DNA of 64,000 nucleotides, taken from the NCBI RefSeq assembly GCF_026745355.1, contig NC_079202.1:32997769-33061768 (forward strand). The letters are read 5' to 3'. The notes below the pieces were generated by a model, which saw only the letters and a program-made list of their open reading frames with translations, had not been told where the DNA came from and made no database searches. Position 1 is the stretch's first letter; each line of letters begins with the position of its first letter. The stretch is from Beta vulgaris subsp. vulgaris (taxonomy: Eukaryota > Streptophyta > Magnoliopsida > Caryophyllales > Amaranthaceae). Both the position numbers and the translations under genes were made by a program. Below are positions 58,027 to 64,000 of the stretch, one piece after another.

Positions 58027-59110
58027 TTATGTTTCAAACCTTCTACAAGTAAACATCATTAATAGCTTGAGAAATGTCTTACCAACTTTACCTATACCTT
58101 TAATCAAACCTTTTTTATTGTCTCCAAAGGTGACACTTCCTCCTTCATAGGCTACGAGTGAGAGAAATTGACTTTTATCTCCTGACATGTGTCTTGAGCA
58201 ACCACTGTCCAAATACCAGTATGGTTTTGCTCTCACTCTAACCTGCACAAACAAATCAAGGTTTAGTTTTAGGAACCCAGATTTTTTGGGTTCCTTGTCC
58301 TTGGAAACTGGTTTGACTCTGTCCTTTCTAACCCAGATTTGTTTTACATTGGTCTTCTTATTTTATCATGTTTTCCATTGTTGACCAATTGTGTGTATGA
58401 CCCTTCTGATATTGAACATTGTGAACATGAGACTGGTTTTTTTTTTTCATGTTTTTGCTTAGTCCAAGAAGTATTAACAACATGACCATTCTTACCGTAG
58501 TAGGTACACACGTGCATTCCTTTGCAAACACGTACTTACCTCTCTTGAATTCAGAAATCCAAGTCTCATCTCTTCCCAACTTTGGTGCTGTTGGGAACTG
58601 GTTCCAGAATACCTAATCCAAACCTCTGAGGATTACCAGTTGTGAGGTCAGAATGTTTAAGTCTCTGAGCATCGAGCAACCTGTTCATCTGTCTCAAGCA
58701 TCACTCAAATCCTGTTCCTTGGTTTCAAGTTTCTTAAGTTGAGCTTCATTAAATTCTGCAGCAATGGCAAGATCCAACTTTGCCTATGAAGCTCATCCTT
58801 AAGTTTTGAAACCAGTTCGGATCTGTTTCAGAAGTGGTCGCAATGTTCTTGCCTTTTCTTAGTTCGTATATTTCGGATTCAAGATCACAGATCTTACCCT
58901 CATATTCCAAACATAAGTCTTCAACATTAACACTAGGACCACTTGTGCTAGCAAAAGAAGCTTTCAAATCCACATACTCATTGAACAATTCTTCCACATC
59001 ATCAATCAGATAATTATGAGCCAAAATTAAATCAGAATGTTCTAAAGTAGAGCTTTTCTGTTTGAGTAACTCAAAATTTATACCTTCAACTTCAGCCTCT
59101 TTGAGTTTAC
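58027..59110 (-). pseudogene. gag-pol: Protease and C-terminal gag of the copia element
   Basis: Protease: WYLDSGCSRHMSGDKSQF at about 58170-58230, the copia-type DSG active site. Gag: a coiled-coil-like stretch at 58749-59024 (LIDDVEELFNEYVDLKASF, LESEIYELRKGKN) and a knuckle-like CTYYGKNGH near 58490-58515, in which the second Cys is Tyr. The N-terminal two-thirds of gag is missing because a deletion joins this point to the middle of the LTR at about 59112. Confidence 0.85.
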
Positions 59111-59116
59111 TAAATC

Positions 59117-59825
59117 CTTTTTAGATCTATGTGGTTTTAGGGTTTATAGGTTTGAATACTTGGAAGAGAGAATACTTTTACTAAGAGTATGCTCAAAAAT
59201 ATCGTGCAAAAGCTTAAGGTTTGTGTGCTCGCAAAACTCCTTAAATAAGCCTTTGGTAAGTGAATGTTTACATGATATTATGAGAGTATATTTTCCGTAG
59301 AAAATATGGAAATTATTCAAAGGAAAATATACTCAGTATAATATCATATAACACACTTACCATAATTAAGAAATCTTGCTCACACAATAAACCATGCATC
59401 CGTGTATTTTGAAAATCGATTTTGCGCGGAAAGAAAACTTTCCTAAAATACGAATGCATGAAGTAAAACCTTGAGGACTAGTTCAGATTTGTTCCCAGAC
59501 TGTTTTAATCAACCAAGTTTTACTTGTAGTTGTGTATGACAAGTAATCCGAGATTTCTTGTTATCCACAACTAGCTCATCTCTCTAGTTTCAAACCCTTA
59601 TAGTGCATTCAATCCTTTATACCACTTACATTGCATCTAAGACCTAAATGCTACAACTTGATCTTGGTCTTCATGCAATTCTTCAAGACTTGGCTTCACC
59701 AGCTTCGTCTTTCTAGTCATTGAACTCGCACTTTGGCACCTACACATGTAAACAGAGACATGCATGCAATGTAATAGTTCAATATAGTTTGTCATCATTC
59801 AAAACTCAAAACAGGGAACATAACA
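59117..59825 (-). repeat. Truncated 5' LTR of the copia element
   Basis: It matches 33421-34130 of the 3' LTR, ending ..GGGAACATAACA at 59825. The rest of the LTR, the primer site and the gag start are deleted. The junction at about 59112 has TTTTTAGATC against TTTTAGATC at the 3' LTR breakpoint. Confidence 0.9.
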
Positions 59826-60779
59826 TATGGGTCCAACTTTTTCAAACCCTAAGGGTCTAGGTCTGGTCTTAAAATTTTTGACCCAGATCCGACCCCTAAC
59901 TTATTTAATATATACATTTTAACTTTTTTTTAAAAAAAACAAACTGATTTTCTAAAAGACTAAAACCTAAACTAAAACACCAAAACACCCATTCTGAACT
60001 CTTATGTAAGTTGTGTTTGTTTCGTTTTTTTAGTTTGTATGTTTGTGTTTATTTCGTTCTTTTTTAGTTTATATGTTTGTGAATTGTGTTTGTTTTGTTT
60101 TTTTTAGTTTATAAGTTTGAGTTAGTTTCGTTTTTTCAATTTAAATGTTTGTGTTTGTTTCATGTTATTTTTGGTGTTTAATTTGTTTCATGCGAATTTC
60201 AGATAATTATTGATATTAATAATGCTAAAAATTTGGCAATATAAAGAATTTAGGCCTGGACCCTCTAGACCCTCCAGATCCTAGGATCTGGGTCAGGGTC
60301 CAATTTTTTCAGACCCTTAGAGTCCGGGTTTGGGTCTGCAAAAAATTTAGGGTTCGGGTCTAGGGTCCGGCCAGTCCCGACCCTTCCCCATCCCTACTCA
60401 AGCCTCATTTGAACGGTTGTAAATATATGATTGTGATTTGTTATAATATCATAACATATCAAGATTCGTGTGCTAATTTATAATCAATATAGTATTACAA
60501 TGGTTTTACAATTATATGAGTACCAATGTAGTACTACTAAAATGATTAAACATATTCATAAAATAGTTTGTTTATACTTTATCATATATAGTCACAACAT
60601 AATACGTATATAATGTGTTATGTTTTTTATTGTTATTGCTATTATCAGCATTGTTGCTATTATTACTATTAGTATTTATATTGTTATTATTTTTAGTATT
60701 CCTGCTCTTATTTGTATTATTATTGCTATTGTTAGCATTGTTACTATTACTGTTATTATTTGTATTATTATTATTATCA

Positions 60780-60967
<188 letters not shown>

Positions 60968-61959
60968 AGTTATACTTATATATCAATCATAATGCTTATA
61001 ATAGTAAATCATTTATATAAACCTTGGAATTGATCGTCTACTCGTTATTATTATCGTTGGTTATAATATATAATAATAGAACACATGAAGAGTCGTTCTT
61101 TTCCTTTACGCAGTTGATTAGTCGAAATAAGAAGTTGACTAAGAGAATACACTAAACATCACAGTAAACAATATAGTAATTTTATTAGGTTTTTGTTATC
61201 ATCCGTATATTTATTGCACACATACATATGTATATATGTCGATATTAATGCTTTTAATAATATAACCCGTTTACAAAATCCATAACAAAATCAAAATGAC
61301 CCAACAAGGAGTCAACCGAAGTTGAATTAACGTTCAATAGCGAATGAACCCGATGCTTCACAATGATCGAACTAAGGTCATTAGTGATTCAACCCGAGTA
61401 CACTTGACTCTAACCAAGCGTACATGAAACCCTAATACGACCTGCGCAAACCTGGTTAAAGTTGTCCACAAGCAATCATATCTGGTAATGGATCAACTTG
61501 TAAATGGAACGTTCAGACCTCTATTCGGCACCCGACAATTGCATGATGTAAATGTGATCGACCCAGTTGAACAAAACCTGACCAATCACGACTTGGGGCA
61601 CTGACTGACACCACTAGCGACACTTGAAATGGCTTGGTAGTTTATATTTCGACCCAACTGCATCTGACCAGAAAAGTAAAATACGCAATTTGACTCAATA
61701 TATGTTATGGTAGCAATATAGTAGAAGCATATGTGTACAGATGGCAACAAGTAATTGGATGCGTAAAGAGAAAGCAGATAGCTCACATGCCAATGTCGTT
61801 TGAGAGTTCCTATTTTGAAGGAACATGCGCTATGTTGAGCGGAAAGTTGAACCAGATTTAACCGCCAAAGTGATATATTCTCGGTAAATCCCAACAAATT
61901 AGGATCTTCGCTAATGAAGAATAAGGAGAAAAATGGCGAAAGGGCAACGGATAGTACGA
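60968..61959. other. No gene seen
   Basis: AT-rich spacer. 61290-61480 contains CAACCCGA and ACCCAACA words like those at 30230-30560 and 63780-64000; their origin is unclear. A 103-aa minus frame at 61586-61897 has no recognisable domain and is not called. Confidence 0.35.
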
Positions 61960-62400
61960 CTTAGTATAAATAGTCAACTAGCTCTCACTTTGTAAATCAT
62001 CTCATTACACCAACACTTTAACTCAATCACACACACACGCACACACACACACACTCTCAAACATTTTTCTTTCATATTCTTAATTTGTCATCTCTTTCTC
62101 TCTCTAACCTGAGTTGCTTGTCCATATTACCAATCAGGCAAAATCAGTGTACTTGTATTGCAACTTGATATTATTATAGTGGATTGCCGGAACACCGATT
62201 CCCCGTGGTTTTCTCCCCATTTAGAGGGTTTTCGTGTAAAATTTTCTTGTGTTATCTCTTTATTTCTACACTACATTTCGCTCATTTATTTTGCCAAGTA
62301 TTGCAACTTAATTGTTAACTCCCTCTCCAAGCAAATTGATCCTTGTGTGAAATTTTCCCTAAACAATATATAATCAACCAAATTAAATTTGCATTCGGCC
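61960..62400 (+). mobile_element. Decayed copia-type LTR
   Basis: A TATA-like AGTATAAATAGTC at about 61963 is followed by (CA)n at 62030-62052 and a TATAGTGGATTGCCGGAAC, CCCCGTGGTTTTCTCCCC, GGGTTTTCGTGTAAAATTTT series. This series is the usual R/U5 region of plant copia LTRs. Edges and target duplication not found; no internal region adjoins. Confidence 0.5.
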
Positions 62401-62505
62401 CAGTTGATCTAGGAACCACAACATTCATACTACTCGCATCTAACCTAGGTATGAAAACTAATTGTAACCCAACTCAACGTTGACCCAACCCGTCTTGATA
62501 ATAAC

Positions 62506-63170
62506 TGTAGAAATAAAATCTATCTTCCCTTTAGCATCCAATGATCAAACATAACGTCGTCCTAATGGTTTTGACTGGAGATGAGCAATAATTTTTTTTT
62601 TTCCAAAATCCTTTTTAAGTTCAAAATATATTTTAAAGTTCATTTAAAAGAAAGACCAATTTCAAATCCAATTAATTATTCTTGACAATTTTTTAATTTT
62701 AGAATTGATCTTTTAGTCAATTATTTTATACAATTAGATTTTATGATTTAAATCTATTCTTGTTGATAACTTTTGATGAAAGATAACTCAAAACATTTAT
62801 TTAATATAAAAACTGAACTTCGGCAAAGAAAAAACGAAAAAAACTAAACTGCGCTGCACGCAAGGACGATGACATCGGCACGATGCTGTTGTACAAAGCT
62901 CGACAATGTTACTTGGCGGGCGAAACTAATGCGCTAAGTGCACCTTTGCACAAGCTTCTTTTTTATCTGCAAATCTGTTTTCCAAATTATAATCTTATAT
63001 TTCACTATAAATACGCCGTTTTCACTCGTTTTTTTTTCTCACGAACTTCCCATATACTTCAACATATCTAAACACTCATATCTAAATATCAAAAACACTA
63101 TACAAACAACATTCAAACCATATTTGAACACATTAAATCTCATGAATTTTGTTCTTCCCTTTCTTTGAAT
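62506..63170 (+). mobile_element. LTR-like repeat, copy 2
   Basis: Begins TGTAGAAATAAAATC and shares ordered motifs with 9031-9600: AAACATAACGTCGTCCTAA, a TATA box (CTATAAATACGCC at 63004), TTTTCACTCG and the ACTTC..CATA-rich leader. No polypurine tract precedes it, so it could be a solo LTR. The right edge is unknown. Confidence 0.45.
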
Positions 63171-64000
63171 CTTCAATCAAGAACCCTTTTTTTTTAAGGC
63201 TAAAGATTGATTCCTCCAACATTTGTACATTTAGACCTAGGCAAAAGAGTATAATTCATAAGGGTCAATTCCAAATTTTTTTTTATTATACTAACAATCT
63301 AATTTTCATGACATAGATCTTTATATTCATAAAGGCACAAATATTGTATATATTTTGCACAATCTTTCTAATTTCCCTCTTTATAGTTATTTATATTTTT
63401 TGACTATATTTATAGCGCATTTTGTAATTGCAATAGCCTAATCACCTTTTATTAAATTGTTTGCTAAATTAGATATGAAAATTTGTTAAATCACGCCTAT
63501 AAAATACTTTGGATAATCTATCTACGTACCTATTGATCTTATGATTTGATTAAGTGATCAATAAAATTAGATCTTATTTGTTAAAAAACAACCTTTAACA
63601 TACTTATCTTTTTATGCCATTAAACGATTTATGTGCATGTAATTGAATATTTTACTAAATAAGTAAGGAAATTTTACTATAACTCAGATATCTTATTTTT
63701 GGTTTTACTGATTTTTTTTCCTAAAAATTAATTGGCAACTCTTAGAATAAAAACATCACTAGATATTGTGTGGTTTGAAACATGATAGTGATATCATACA
63801 ATAATTGAACCAATTTGTCCTGACCAGATTACGATTCGACTCACCATTTCATATTAATATAACCATATTTTACATATGCTCTTATATGAATCTAATGGTA
63901 CATTTTAAAAGGACTTCTTTTAACCACCATTTAATCGATGATCTAATCTAAAAATGATTCAAACCCGATCAAAACTGAACCTTAACTTCAATTGAAAGCG
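63171..64000. other. No gene seen
   Basis: AT-rich to the window edge, with GACCAGATT/AACCCGATC words near the end. No coding frame or element boundary is supported. Confidence 0.35.

Larger units (their letters stand above)
32991..59825 (-). mobile_element. Ty1/copia retrotransposon, Sirevirus-like, minus strand
   Basis: On the minus strand the element reads: truncated 5' LTR 59117-59825, partial gag, protease, integrase, reverse transcriptase and RNase H (to about 55010), a spacer, an envelope-like ORF, a polypurine tract, 3' LTR 32991-34130. Integrase before reverse transcriptase defines Ty1/copia. The extra ORF after pol and the integrase sequence resemble SIRE-type elements. Identical TATGG at 32986-32990 and 59826-59830 is the target duplication. 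Gypsy element 2 interrupts the envelope-like ORF. Without inserts the element is about 9.1 kb. It is defective throughout. Confidence 0.93.
32931..60396. mobile_element. hAT-type MITE, outermost layer of the nest
   Basis: The left end TAGGGATGGGCATGGGTCC at 32931 and the right end ..CCCTTCCCCATCCCTA at 60396 are inverted copies. Both are flanked by the 8-bp duplication CTCAAGCC (32923-32930 and 60397-60404), the length made by hAT transposases. Without the copia insertion it is only about 626 bp, in two parts: 32931-32990 and 59831-60396. It carries no transposase. At 60000-60170 it holds about four imperfect 45-55-bp units around TTCGTTTTTTTAGTTTATATG. Confidence 0.9.

Overview
This is nuclear DNA from a flowering plant, probably an AT-rich dicot. 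The evidence is full plant retrotransposon classes (Ty3/gypsy chromovirus, Ty1/copia of the Sirevirus type, a plant LINE, a tRNA-derived SINE), DNA transposons of the hAT, CACTA and Mutator types, fragments of a plant D-type cyclin and a YY1-like zinc-finger gene, and a pentatricopeptide-repeat (PPR) gene. The species cannot be read from the sequence. Nothing bacterial, organellar or CRISPR-like is visible. One intact host gene is seen, the single-exon PPR gene at 28621-30027 on the minus strand; almost everything else is layered mobile DNA.

Layout. 1-2593: 5' LTR and primer-binding site of a minus-strand gypsy element that runs off the left edge. 3127-4476: a decayed hAT-like MITE and an LTR fragment. 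5583-8706: a solo LTR (target duplication GTATG) carrying a 1.3-kb CACTA MITE at 6077-7414 (duplication TTG). 9031-9600: an LTR-like repeat with a second, diverged copy near 62506. 10584-26590: a 5'-truncated minus-strand LINE, split by a complete Tekay/Del-like gypsy element at 10876-22380 (duplication CCCTC), whose 5' LTR holds a SINE at 11163-11370, and by a foldback element at 24589-25406 (duplication TTA). 27558-28208: a MITE and a 193-bp tandem duplication. 28621-30027: the PPR gene. 30028-32930: intergenic DNA without a recognisable gene.

32931-60396 is a five-layer nest, each layer bounded by a perfect target-site duplication: a hAT-type MITE (8 bp, CTCAAGCC) contains a Sirevirus-like copia element at 32991-59825 (5 bp, TATGG), which contains a second Tekay/Del-like gypsy element at 36411-54108 (5 bp, TGGTT), which contains a CACTA element at 43582-50548 (3 bp, ATA), which contains a Mutator-type element at 45234-46679 (9 bp, AAAAATTAT). 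The innermost element carries the N-terminal part of a D-type cyclin gene, including an LxCxE retinoblastoma-binding motif. The surrounding CACTA element separately carries one exon of a YY1-like zinc-finger gene. 60397-64000 holds a large TTA/ATC microsatellite, a decayed copia-type LTR and the second copy of the 9031 repeat.

The retroelement proteins are all broken by stops, frameshifts or deletions, so no element here looks autonomous. The two gypsy copies belong to one family. They share 2.5-kb LTRs, a tRNA-iMet-like primer site, a near-perfect 25-nt palindrome in every LTR, and a small acidic ORF between the primer site and gag. Because each copy lacks the insertions present in the other, they serve as empty-site controls.
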